Source of the DNA: Nannochloropsis oceanica
Taxonomy: Eukaryota; Sar; Eustigmatophyceae; Eustigmatales; Monodopsidaceae
Direction: 5' to 3'
Length of the DNA stretch: 64,000 bases
Assembly (NCBI GenBank): GCA_004519485.1
Contig: CP038135.1
Location: 559,001-623,000 of the forward strand
Positions 19,610-29,502 of the stretch are shown piece by piece. The position numbers and the translations under genes are program-made. The notes under the pieces were generated by a model, which was not told the DNA's origin, did no database searches, and saw only the letters and a list, made by a program, of their open reading frames with translations. Position 1 is the first letter of the stretch, and each line of letters starts with the position of its first letter.

Positions 19610-20659
19610 GCGTTAGAGGAGGGGGCAGCGGATCAGTACGGATTCGAGTGGGCAGGGAAAATGGTTGGATGACCGGTGAGGCATAAGACGAACCACATAA
19701 CATGAAACTTCAAGCCCCCCCGGGGGGATGTCTTTTTCTGCTTTGTTCTTGACGCTTTATTGTGAACGTTTGCTTTGTCGATGATGTTAAGGGACCCCTT
19801 AAGAAATTATAGGGTAAGGGGAGAGGGGAGAAATGTTGGTGAAGCAAAATGTTCATCTTGATTGCTCAGACAGAGTTCTGTAACAGGACGACGCTCACAT
19901 TTCATGCACTTGAAATACCTTCATGCTTGTGCGATTGTGACATGTATATATCTTCTGACCAAATAAATCTAGGGAATCGATTTGCATCTTTCATCTCACC
20001 AGCTACATCTATTACCATGGCGGTACCTAGGCCCTGTGGCTTCTGCCAAGGATTCAACCGCGAACCGCGTGGGGTAGAATATGGGATGATTTTACCGGAT
20101 TTTACAGCAAGAACGACAGGAGCGTGGTAGTGACCGCCGGAAAGACTATGTCAGGCACTTTACGTGTGCCAAGCCACGGTCGACTCACTCTAAATGATAT
20201 ACATACATACATTTATGTCGATAAATGTCGATTTGAAATATTTCCCTACAGTTCTGTGATTCGGAATCACGAGCGAGAGCGCTGATCGGCCCCCCGAGCA
20301 AAAGAGTTTGGCTTGCTTGCCTGGACCGCCTGCCCCTCACGGCATGCAACTAATTGAAAACAACGAGCATTTTGAGGTATGAGCATTCCCGGGAGACAGT
20401 GTCGTGCTTGTAGCCAAATTTTTCTCCAAATCGCCATCTTTTCAAATGTATGGGCTTCTTTCTTCACACCTTCGTCAACCCTTCGGGTGAGCTGCATCCA
20501 AGCAAGAACACATGGTTCTGTCCCGGAGCACCGAACCACACTTCACTGTCCGACAATTGAACTCACAACTTCCATTGCACCTCTTTCTACACAGTCAAAT
20601 CCCAGGATCTTGCGCGGACGTCTTCCTCGCAGGTGAATAGCTACCGCGGGGAGAGGATA
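19610..20659. other. Spacer upstream of the prolyl hydroxylase gene
   Basis: About 1.05 kb with only short frames. It includes a short ATAC microsatellite (20198-20213) followed by two TGTCGAT-containing repeats (20215-20233). The last 300 bp probably carry the hydroxylase promoter and leader. I see no other gene. Confidence 0.45.
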
Positions 20660-22964
20660 ATGAAGACCCGACGACATATTGCCCCTTCTGGGGCAGGCGA
20701 CAAACCCACCTCGCCGGCCTCTGCGTCGTCCACAATGACCAAGGCGTCTTTCCAAAGCCCTGATCTACTCCTTCTACTCAGCTTCGTGGGCGTTGCTTTC
20801 ATGGCCTTCATTGGTACGTATCAAACACGCGTTTGTGTCCTCCCATGCCTTTGAATTCGACGTTCACATGGTGCATTTTGATGCCTATGCGAGGTCGTGC
20901 CGATACGATACCGATCAGAGCCTCATCATGTCTTATCAATGTAAACGGATTTGTCCGCGATTTCTCCCTGGCTCAAGCATTTCTTTCCTTTTTAACTTAA
21001 AGAAATTCTTAATGCCGCTCCAGCCATATCAGTTCAGACCATCGGCAAGAGACTACCCACCCCCCGCAAATGGTAACACCCCTTATAACAATCACCCACT
21101 CTCCCCAACCTCTTTCCTATCTCCACACACAGCCGGCATGTACCCCACCGAAACCGAGGCCGTGGTTCAGGAGACGAAAGGCTTCGTGACAGGTCTGCTG
21201 AGCAGGACGATCGGCGGCAGCAGCAACTACATCAGTAACAGAAAAACCTTCCAGCGAGTGGTGGTGGACCCCAATCCTTCGCACGACATAGCCTACCCGA
21301 CAGCACGTCTTTTGGGACCGGAAGTGACCGAGGAAGAAGTGAAGAAAGCCCCGTTTCGACCGCACATTCTCACGGACTCTATCAACCCGCCTGTGACCCC
21401 CCGCCATGGTGCCGGCGAGTTGGGTGTATTTCTGTATCGCAACGGCTTCTCAGAAGACCCCCTAAACGCCGTTGTATCGCGGGAGAGACTTTGCCGCTCG
21501 CCCGACGCCCTGGCCTCGACCCTGAGCGCCGTGGTGGACGAGGACTGGGGCTGCAAGGAAGCGGACGGCTGCCGGGTATTCTTGCACAATGGATGGGAGA
21601 TCTCCAATTGCGAGGAGCTAGTTGAGGATGATAAGCTCTGGCTGGTGCCTCGGCATCGAGAGTTTATGTGGCCTACCTTCAAGCGGGGCCATCTGGTAGA
21701 GGTGCGGCACGTGGCGTCGGGCAATGGGGAGCCCATCGTGGTTGAGACCCTCTCCGAGTCGCCCAAGGTTTTCCGGCTTAACAACTTTTTCACCTCCGAG
21801 GAAGCGGACGAGCTCATCGACAATGCCGTGAATCTGAACGATCCCGTCAATGGCCTCCACCGCTCAACCACGGGCCAGGGCATGGCCGCGCAGGAGGACA
21901 GTCACCGCACAAGTGACAATGCGTGGGACATTGACTCACCCGCCTCCCTCCGTCTGAAGCGCCGAATCTTCGAGCTGCTGGGTATCCGTCCTTACAAAAA
22001 TGCCTGGGCTGACGGCTTGCAGATCCTGCGGTATAATACCACGCAGGCTTACAACAGTCATTTTGACTACCTGGGGACTACGCAGAAAGGCCGCCTCAAC
22101 TCGGCCCGGCGGGGGGGCGCTAATCGATTTGCCACTGTGGTAGTGTATCTGACGGACGTGGAGGTGGGGGGCGAGACAGTTTTTCCCGAAGGCGGTGCGC
22201 TGGATGGGACGGATAAGAGCTACGATGAGGTCATGAGGGAAATGAAGGAGCAAGATATCGACCTGCGTGAGATAGGCATCAAGGCAGGTTCGTGGCAGGA
22301 GCGTTTGGTCGTCCAGTGCCGCAGCAAGCTGGCCGTGAGGCCCATGAAGGCTCAGGCCGTTCTTTTCTATGACCAGCTGCCGCAGGGAGGGCTGGACGAT
22401 GCCTCTCTGCATGGAGGCTGCCCGGTCCTGCAGGGCATCAAGTGGGCCGCTAACCTGTGGGTGTGGAATGGCAATGTGCACGGCCCTGACGAAACAAGCG
22501 ATTCCAGCGCAACGGATGGCAAAGACAGTGACGGCAGCCATCAAGTCGAATTTCTCAGCGTAGTGCCTGGCCATAGCTTGTACTGGCAAGACACCTTTTT
22601 CTCAGACCTGATGGAGAATGTACCTATACGTATGAACACTTTTGAGGGCCATGTCTTCAACATTCACAAAGGGCGCAGTGTGGAGGAGAAAGGCGAACTT
22701 GTGGCCACGTACACTATGAAGGCAGGGCGAAAGTCCAAGGACGTAAAGACGTACATATTTAGAGGTTATGCGGAAGATGAGGAGGAGGTAGAGGAGACGT
22801 GGAGTGAGGATGGCGAGGAGGCTTTCGAAGACGAGGAGGATTTTGAAGACGAGGAGGAATTTGAAGACGAGGAGGAATTTGAAGACGAGGAAGAATTTGA
22901 AGACGAGGAGAATTTTGAAGACGAGGAGGACGAGGAGGATTTCGATATGGAATGGAGTAGGTGA
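20660..22964 (+). CDS. Prolyl 4-hydroxylase-type 2OG-Fe(II) oxygenase with acidic tail
   Basis: Exon 1 (20660-20813) encodes a short N-terminal tail and a membrane anchor, LLLLLSFVGVAFMAFI. A 319-bp GTACGT...CAG intron joins it in frame to exon 2 (21133-22964), for 661 residues in all. The oxygenase domain has the iron ligands HFD in AYNSHFDYL and His in DASLHGGCP, the 2OG-binding Lys in GIKWAANLWVW, and the core strand VVVYLTDVEVGGETVFPEGG. Upstream, FRLNNFFTSEEADELI is the usual lead-in of these enzymes. The anchor suggests an ER or Golgi type II protein hydroxylating Pro in secreted proteins. The last 50 residues are EDEEEF repeats. The internal frame is open through the proposed intron, so an unspliced variant with another start cannot be excluded. 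Confidence 0.85.
22821..22930 (+). repeat. 18-bp tandem repeat encoding EDEEEF units
   Basis: About six near-identical units of TTTGAAGACGAGGAGGAA type at the 3' end of the hydroxylase gene. Variation is mostly GAA/GAG or ATT changes, consistent with recent slippage. Confidence 0.9.
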
Positions 22965-23724
22965 GCGGGGTGACGATGATCGTTAAAAAAAAAAAGAAAA
23001 CCCCAGAAACAATACAGTGTGTGCGGCTTCTGGGCCTGAGAAGAAACAACTTCAGCAAAATAAGCACGCTGGTATGTAGGTTAAGAATTTTAGTTTGGGA
23101 TTGAAAAAAGACAAAAGGAATAAATTTCAAGAAGACAAATTCGAGGAATTGAGGTTTGAGAATATGATAACTATTGAGGAGCCCCAGGCTGCTACTAAGC
23201 GGCCTCATCTTCGTTTCCCCTATTCCCGCCCGGGCTTCTAAAATTGCGGGATGCCAGCTTTGGGTGTCCGTCCGCAGCGCCTCTGATTGGGCACGCACAT
23301 GGTTTTGCTTGGGCCGAACGGCTGCGGCAAGTCCACTTGTACTAAATAAAAAGCCTTGACGGGCATCATGCCTTCTTTGGAGACTGGAAGCAGCGACAGG
23401 ATCCGCCCATCCACCCGCAACCCACTTCATTTCTTTGTGTCTTTAGCTCCCTTGACTGCAAGCGAACCAACGGAAAATGCGGGCTCAAACGAACGATTAC
23501 TTTATTCATGACTTTGTATAGCAGTGCCCGTTTCGGCAGTCTCGACGTGTTTGAAGTTGAGTGGGCGAGCGATACAGCCTGCTGAGTGAGGGGTTGTGGT
23601 GATGACTTCATCTCATTCCATATCACTAATATATATATAAACTACTCAACCACTTCATACACGCATAAAAAGCAGGCACATATTGCACTTCATTGCTAGC
23701 TACCCCCCTTTGCCTTCAAAAAGG
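22965..23724. other. Spacer holding an ABC-F gene fragment
   Basis: About 760 bp between the hydroxylase and glucosidase genes. The middle third (23141-23404) is a decayed copy of part of the ABC-F gene, described separately. The rest shows a poly-A run after the hydroxylase stop and an AT-rich patch (23625-23645) that may belong to the glucosidase promoter. Confidence 0.6.
23141..23404 (+). pseudogene. Decayed partial copy of the ABC-F gene
   Basis: This stretch aligns by eye with 13731-14028 of the ABC-F gene on the same strand, about 9.4 kb away. Shared blocks include GGCTGCT...AAGCGGCCTCATCT, AAATTGCGGGATGCCAGCTTTGGGT, GGGCCGAACGGCTGCGGCAAGTCCAC (given here only as the Walker A region, positions 23311-23336) and GGAGACTGGAAGCAG. 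Two deletions of roughly 11 and 23 bp and several small indels destroy the frame. It covers the linker and the start of cassette 2 only. It has no intron or poly-A evidence to show whether it arose by segmental duplication or retroposition; the parent region has no intron either. Confidence 0.92.
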
Positions 23725-26700
23725 ATGGCATGCTCCCTTCGGGGCATAGCTGCTGTGCTGGTCCTCCTTCTGCCCGCCACACCAGTAATAGCCTTCAATG
23801 CCCCAGTCTTGGCCTCTCTCCTCGACCCTACCATCGACACGTGTGCAGCAGACCCTGAGGGATGGGTAAAAGGCCCCGTGATCTCGGCTGCACAGGAAGC
23901 GGCGGTTCAAAAGGTGAGTCTATACTATTTCTGTGTTGCACTTCTCGGCGTCGTCCCCTCTGCGACTACCTGACGCGTATAGACTGCAATTCTTCTACTT
24001 TCCGGGAGCCGCTGATAGATCTTGGTAGCGATCTAGAGCTTACTCGCAGGCTGTCCTGTCTCAGCCACTTGAAAAGACAGCCTCACCACCTACCAATATG
24101 AGACTCACTTCTTCCCCTCTCGAATACCTTCAATAGGTCTTGACGGCGCAGCACAATGCTTCCTTCTTATGGGGCACCTACCAGCCAAATCAATATTTTT
24201 GTATCAAATCGCGCACGACTCCCGCTTCGTTGGCTAGTGGTGTCCTTTGGCACGGACCCGGGCGCACTGTGGCGGACGCTCGGAGTGAGTGTCGTCAGGA
24301 GGACTGGATCCAGAAGTACGGTTGGACGCAGCATGACGGACGGCACTTTGGGCGGCAAGTCATAGAGGACACTGCACAAAAAGTGCGGTTGGTGACGGAG
24401 TTTGTGCGTTTGAACGGCAAAGATGGTTATTGGGCGGCGCGCATCCAAGTCACGCCAGACATCCCGGCCAAAAAGCAAAAACAGAGGAGCTCAGAGATGG
24501 AGGGAGAGGACGAGGATCCCAGGAAGGAATACCATTCCCATCAGCGCCCGGCAGCAGTGTACTTCTATTTGGCAATTGACTGCGACGGAAATGTCGAAGC
24601 AGGGAAGTGCCTTCAGGATGCAGGCGGCGAACACGGGCTGAAGTTGCTGGTAGACCGGGGCAAGGGCAGTGGGGCGGCTTACATCCACGGCAAAACCAAA
24701 GACTTGGGCGACTTTACGCTGGAGGTGGGCGTTCGATCCGTCGATAGAAGCAGTAGTAGCAGCAGCAACAACAACAGTACTAGCGGCAGCAGCAATAGCG
24801 GCAGAAGCGGCAAGAAAATCAGCGCCACTGGCAGTACTGCCCCGCTCTCCATTTCTTATTGGGGCGGCTCCGGTGTGGTGCTCGCGGACCTCAAAGCGAA
24901 GCTGGAAGACGAAGGTCGGCGGATAGCAAGGGCAAGCGGCTCATCAGCACACAAAATCCGGGGAATGAATGTGTTGCCAAATGAGATTCCCGCCAACAGC
25001 AATGTGGTGGTGCTTCGCGTCGCGAGTGCCGGGTCCTTTCATATTGACGCCCGTTTACGCGCGCGGGTTCCGCCAGATGCAGATGAAGACGATGACGAGA
25101 AAGATGAGCCAGGAGAGGAAGACATAGCGACCCTGAAGGCACTGCTTGATCGTACGACTACTCAGGGCCTGCAAGACTTTCGAGACCGCTTCGCCAAGCT
25201 CTTTGTCCTTGATCAGCACGGCTACCGCGGCCGCAGCTTCACATCTGAAGAGATCGAGGCCGCCGAAGCGGCCTTCAGCAATATGATTGGTGGAGTCGGC
25301 TACTTTCACGGCCAAACTCCTATAAAAGGCCGCAGTATCAACCACGGCGACGGGCAGGGGGGCCGCAGCATGACAGCCATTTTGAACTCATTTCCTACTA
25401 GTCTTTTCACTGCCGTGCCTTCCCGCAGCTTCTTTCCGCGGGGTTTCTTGTGGGACGAGGGCTTCCACCAGCTTCTACTACACAAATGGGACCTAGCTTT
25501 GACCTATGACGTTCTGCTACACTGGCTCTCGCACATGCATGCGCATAAGGACTGCCCCGACCTGGGTTGGATTCCTCGCGAGATTGCTTTGGGCGAGCAG
25601 GCTCGTCGTCGCATTCCGGCCGAGTTTCTGCCTCAAGACGTGACGGTGGCCAATCCCCCGACATTCCTGCTCATACTCGAGAAGATGCTGGCGTTATCTG
25701 AAAACGGTACTCAGCAGTGCGAGCCGGACGAGAAAGAAGGGAGGGAGGGTGGCGCAGAAATAGCCATGTTGCGACGATCTGATTTCTTGGAGGCCATTCA
25801 AGACCGCTTGGAGCGATGGATGCGCTGGTTGATGAGTTCACAACGTGGGGATGAGCGAGGTAGCTTTCGCTGGCGTGGGCGAGGCGACCCCAGTGAGAAG
25901 CTCATGGCCACGACCTTTGCCTCAGGGTTGGACGACTACCCGCGTGCCTCGGAACCTGGGCCAGAAGAACGCCATGTAGACCTGATCTGCTGGGTGATCA
26001 AGGGCTGCCAGATCCTTTCGCGGCTAGCCCTTGCGCAGTCAGCTCCCAAGCTCAATGGTGGCAGCAGTGCGGTCCTCAAGGTGCAACAAGAAAGAGGAGA
26101 GAAATATGCGCGGTTGGCGGAGGAGTTGCTCGGATATTTGGACACGTTCCATTGGAATGAGACCTTGGGCGGCTTTTTCGATTATGGAATGCATTCGGAG
26201 GACGGCTTCATCGGTGAGATGTACATGGTGCGATGTGGGAACCCTACAACCAAGTCGGCTGTGGGGGTGCCGGTCGAGCGGAGCATGCTGATGCAATACG
26301 ACCCAGAAGATCCTGAGGGTGATATGTCGCCCTGTCCGTCGAGCCATCCAGTGGCCTTGGGACTGCTGTCGAACGAGCCAACCATGGCTTACGTGCGAGG
26401 CCCTGAGATGATATCACAACATGTGCCGCGGGTGGGCTATGTCAGTCTCTTCCCCTTTCTACTGGGCTTACTGCCACCTGATAGTCCCCGTCTTGGCCCT
26501 CTCCTGGCCTCGCTGCGGGATCCAGCTCAGCTGTGGAGCCCTTACGGCATCCGCTCTCTCTCCGCCTCGGACCCGTTCTACCAGCAAGAAAATGCACCAG
26601 GTAGGGTTGATATTTATTTGATAAAGAGAAGCTGCTTGCCATTTCCTCCACATAATACCTTTGCGTGTCTTCCTATCCCTCTTTCGCCATCTGAATGTCT

Positions 26701-27085
26701 TGGCACGTCCTTATTTTTTCACGCTTGATACTTTAAAGCAATCTCATAACATGCTTGACTTTCACTTATGCTTTTCATCCTTGTACTCCTTCCCCCTCCC
26801 ACAGGCGATGCGCCGTACTGGCGAGGATACATCTGGATCAATGCCAACTACCTGGCACTCCGCTCCTTGTGGAATCTCAGGCGTGCGGCAGGCCCATACC
26901 AGAGCGAGGCAAAAAAAATGTACACTGAACTGAGGGACGTCCTCTTGAGCACAATCTTGGGGCAGTACAAGGCTACGGGCTATTTCTGGGAGCAATACAA
27001 TGACGCTACAGGGGAAGGCATGCGATGCCACCCATTTACGGGCTGGACGGCGCTGGTCGTAAATATTATGGCGGAAGATTTTTGA
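23725..27085 (+). CDS. Mannosyl-oligosaccharide glucosidase (ER glucosidase I, GH63)
   Basis: Removes the outermost glucose from Glc3Man9GlcNAc2 on new glycoproteins in the ER. Exons 23725-23913, 24137-26600 and 26805-27085 join in frame across introns of 223 and 204 bp, giving 977 residues. A signal peptide (about 1-22, ending PVIA) precedes FNAP. Family signatures are SFLWGTYQPNQYFCIKSR near the N terminus, SRSFFPRGFLWDEGFHQLLL with the catalytic Asp in WDEGFH, LGWIPREIALGEQARRRIP, and GDAPYWRGYIWINANYL restored across the second splice. TGWTALVVNIM closes the (alpha/alpha)6 barrel. A Ser/Asn-rich insert (24750-24815) and acidic loops make it longer than yeast Cwh41 (833). The Phe right after the signal peptide resembles a plastid site, but ER location fits the enzyme. 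Confidence 0.93.
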
Positions 27086-27404
27086 GGAAAGGGGAGAGAG
27101 AAGAAGGGAGAGTGAATGCCGGCAGACTGAGTGAGTGAGGGGACTGGACATGAAGGAGCGACCAAACTTTGTCCAAGACGCACGACGCAATAAAAGCACA
27201 CACAAAGAAGCAAATGCACACGCACTTGGTATCCCCCTTATCAGCAAGGGAAGTGTACGGACGTTTCGAAAATGAGAGAATTGTCATGCGCAGCGTGAAA
27301 GCTGTATGAGTGCCAGCCCTTTTATGGTTCATGCGGATATGCGAATGTGAGGATATAACTCAGTTGCTCACTCGTAACACAACACACTCTCACAAAGCAC
27401 AGGC
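27086..27404. other. Short spacer between glucosidase and acyl-CoA synthetase genes
   Basis: A 319-bp spacer with the terminator of one gene and the promoter of the next, both on the plus strand. AATAAAAG at 27188 is a possible poly-A signal. Nothing else is recognised. Confidence 0.35.
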
Positions 27405-29123
27405 ATGGAAAAGAAACTCTCTATGCCCTCCCTGCAACTCTTTAGGCAGCTCGTCAAGCATGGGCATCGCACCGCTATCGTGACATCTCAAACCGGCTAC
27501 AGCCTGACGTACCGTGAGATACTGCGGGAGGCCACCCGAGTCTCAGCCATTTTGGAACAAACAGCAGGTCTACCGTCATCATCACCCACTTCGTCATCCC
27601 TACGCCCTGTCGCTCTTCTAGCCCCACGGGACCACAGCTTTTGCGTCGGCCACATAGCCGTGTTACATGCTGGTGCCGCAGTCGTACCGATACATTCGCA
27701 CAATTCGCCGGCCGAGACGGAATACATTTTGCGAGATGCCGGCTGTCGACAGATTTTGCTCCATCCCCAGCTCCGGTCCGCTGTCGAAACTGTGCTTTAT
27801 AGCGCCAAGGGCCTTGACATAGAGATCGTGGAGCTGAAAGTGAGCGAGAGCCATGCGATAGATGCCGACACTCTTCCTTCGTACGCAATAGCTCAAGGGA
27901 AGAAGCACATGGAGGCATCAAGATCAGCCTCCCAGGACCTGGAATGGTTTAAAATGTCAGAATCTACCGACGCGATGATTGTTTATACCAGCGGAAGCAC
28001 GGGCCGCCCAAAGGGAGTGGTCAAGACGCACGCGCAGCTTGCGGAGATGTGCCGCGCTGTCGCGGAGGCATGGGCTTATACGCCAACGGACCGCGTCCTG
28101 GAATTTTTGCCCTTGCATCACCTTCACGGGTTGCTTAACAAATTCTTGGCAGTCCTGTGGGCGGGTGGAGCTGTCGAGCTCCTGGGTTCCCCCGCGGCCG
28201 CCGCTATTTGGCGGCGACTCGCGGATCAAACCAAACCGCCGCTCACCATGTTTCATGCAGTGCCCACCATATATTCACTCATGCTGGAAGAGCTAGAGTC
28301 CGGCCGCCTGGATGGAGCTTCGCAGGCAAACGCGCTAAAACATCTGCGCGAAATGCGCCTCATGGTTAGCGGATCGGCTGCTCTACCTCAATCCAGATTT
28401 TTCGAGTGGGAAGTACTGACTGGCCACCGCCTTTTGGAAAGGTACGGAACCACGGAGGCTGGTATGATTCTTGGCAACTCCCTGACACCAATGTCCGCGC
28501 GGTTTCCTGGGCATGTGGGGGCTCCGTTTCCGGGTGTCGAAGTTCGGTTGGTGGACCCCGACACGGGTGCGGATGTGACGCGGAAGCCCGGAAAACAGGG
28601 GGAGGTGCGTGTGCGATCACCAAAAGGCCTATTTAGTCGTTACCTTAATCAACCGGAGGCCACGTGCCAGGCCTTCGACGACGACAATTGGTATAAGACG
28701 GGAGATATGGGAGAGTTTGACACTGAGAAAGGTTTCAAAATCCTTGGGCGCCTGTCTACCGATATCCTCAAATCCGGAGGATATAAGCTAAGTGCTTTGG
28801 AAATTGAAGCCGCCATCGGGCAACACGAACGTGTTGCCGAAGTGTGTATTGTGGGGAAGCCACATCCCCTGTGGGGGGATGAGGTGGTGGCCGTCGTTCG
28901 GTTAAAAAAGGGAGAGGGTGAGGGAGAAGAGGACAGCAGCAGCAGCAATAGCCTGAACTCGGAGTTGACCATGGAAGATCTCCGGACGTTCTTAGCCGGC
29001 CGTTTGGCACCCTACAAAATGCCACGGGTACTACATGTTGTCAAATCACTCCCCAAAAATGCCATGGGTAAGGTCAACAAAAAGACGTTGTTGAAGGATC
29101 TGGGCATCATAGACGAGGTTTAA
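27405..29123 (+). CDS. Acyl-CoA synthetase, malonyl-CoA synthetase (ACSF3/AAE13) type
   Basis: Adenylate-forming enzyme of the ANL superfamily, 572 residues, no intron. The phosphate loop is YTSGSTGRPKGVVKTH (about residue 190). The ATP/Mg motif is ERYGTTEAGM, followed by YKTGDMGEF and the hinge ILGRLSTDILKSGGYKLSALEIE. The catalytic Lys lies in KNAMGKVNKK near the end. GRLSTDILKSGGYK and RYGTTEAGMILGNSL are closer to the malonyl-CoA synthetases ACSF3 and AAE13 than to long-chain acyl or acetyl enzymes. ACSF3-type enzymes activate malonate for mitochondrial fatty acid synthesis and detoxify malonate. No clear presequence is visible before MPSLQLFRQLVKHGHR, so the compartment is open. Substrate is inferred from motif similarity only. 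Confidence 0.85.
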   Translation: MEKKLSMPSLQLFRQLVKHGHRTAIVTSQTGYSLTYREILREATRVSAILEQTAGLPSSSPTSSSLRPVALLAPRDHSFCVGHIAVLHAGAAVVPIHSHNSPAETEYILRDAGCRQILLHPQLRSAVETVLYSAKGLDIEIVELKVSESHAIDADTLPSYAIAQGKKHMEASRSASQDLEWFKMSESTDAMIVYTSGSTGRPKGVVKTHAQLAEMCRAVAEAWAYTPTDRVLEFLPLHHLHGLLNKFLAVLWAGGAVELLGSPAAAAIWRRLADQTKPPLTMFHAVPTIYSLMLEELESGRLDGASQANALKHLREMRLMVSGSAALPQSRFFEWEVLTGHRLLERYGTTEAGMILGNSLTPMSARFPGHVGAPFPGVEVRLVDPDTGADVTRKPGKQGEVRVRSPKGLFSRYLNQPEATCQAFDDDNWYKTGDMGEFDTEKGFKILGRLSTDILKSGGYKLSALEIEAAIGQHERVAEVCIVGKPHPLWGDEVVAVVRLKKGEGEGEEDSSSSNSLNSELTMEDLRTFLAGRLAPYKMPRVLHVVKSLPKNAMGKVNKKTLLKDLGIIDEV

Positions 29124-29502
29124 ATGTGAATAGTGCCAAAAATAAAAAAAGGTTGACGATCATTATGGGAAGAACTTGAGATGACACATTTCACTCGCCA
29201 GATATTTTTCTCAGGTGTTTGGTATCGCGACGACGTTAGAAGAAAAAAATAAAAGAAACGTAAGGGGAAAATGAAGGAAGAAAGAATACCCGGCGGCAAG
29301 GATGTTCAGGAGGCTGGAAAGCTATACGACAACAGTGAGCCCGAAAAGCAAAGCAATATCGTTAAACGCAAGAGACATGACGTCTGCTCAGTGAAATACG
29401 CTTGACCCGTGCATTCGATTGACAGCTTTGGCAAAAACTTTACGCAAAATATCTTTATCCTCAATCAACCAACCCCGAACCACACACCACACAGGCAAAT
29501 AA
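29124..29502. other. Spacer upstream of the Utp7 gene
   Basis: A 379-bp A-rich spacer between two plus-strand genes. AATAAAAAAA at 29140 is a likely poly-A signal of the synthetase gene. No other element is seen. Confidence 0.35.

Noticed and set aside
19849-20130. 93-codon plus-strand frame
   Set aside because: It starts with ATG but has no domain, and lies in a spacer with microsatellites; chance frame most likely.
21936-22589. 217-codon minus-strand frame
   Set aside because: It is antisense to the iron-binding core of the prolyl hydroxylase.
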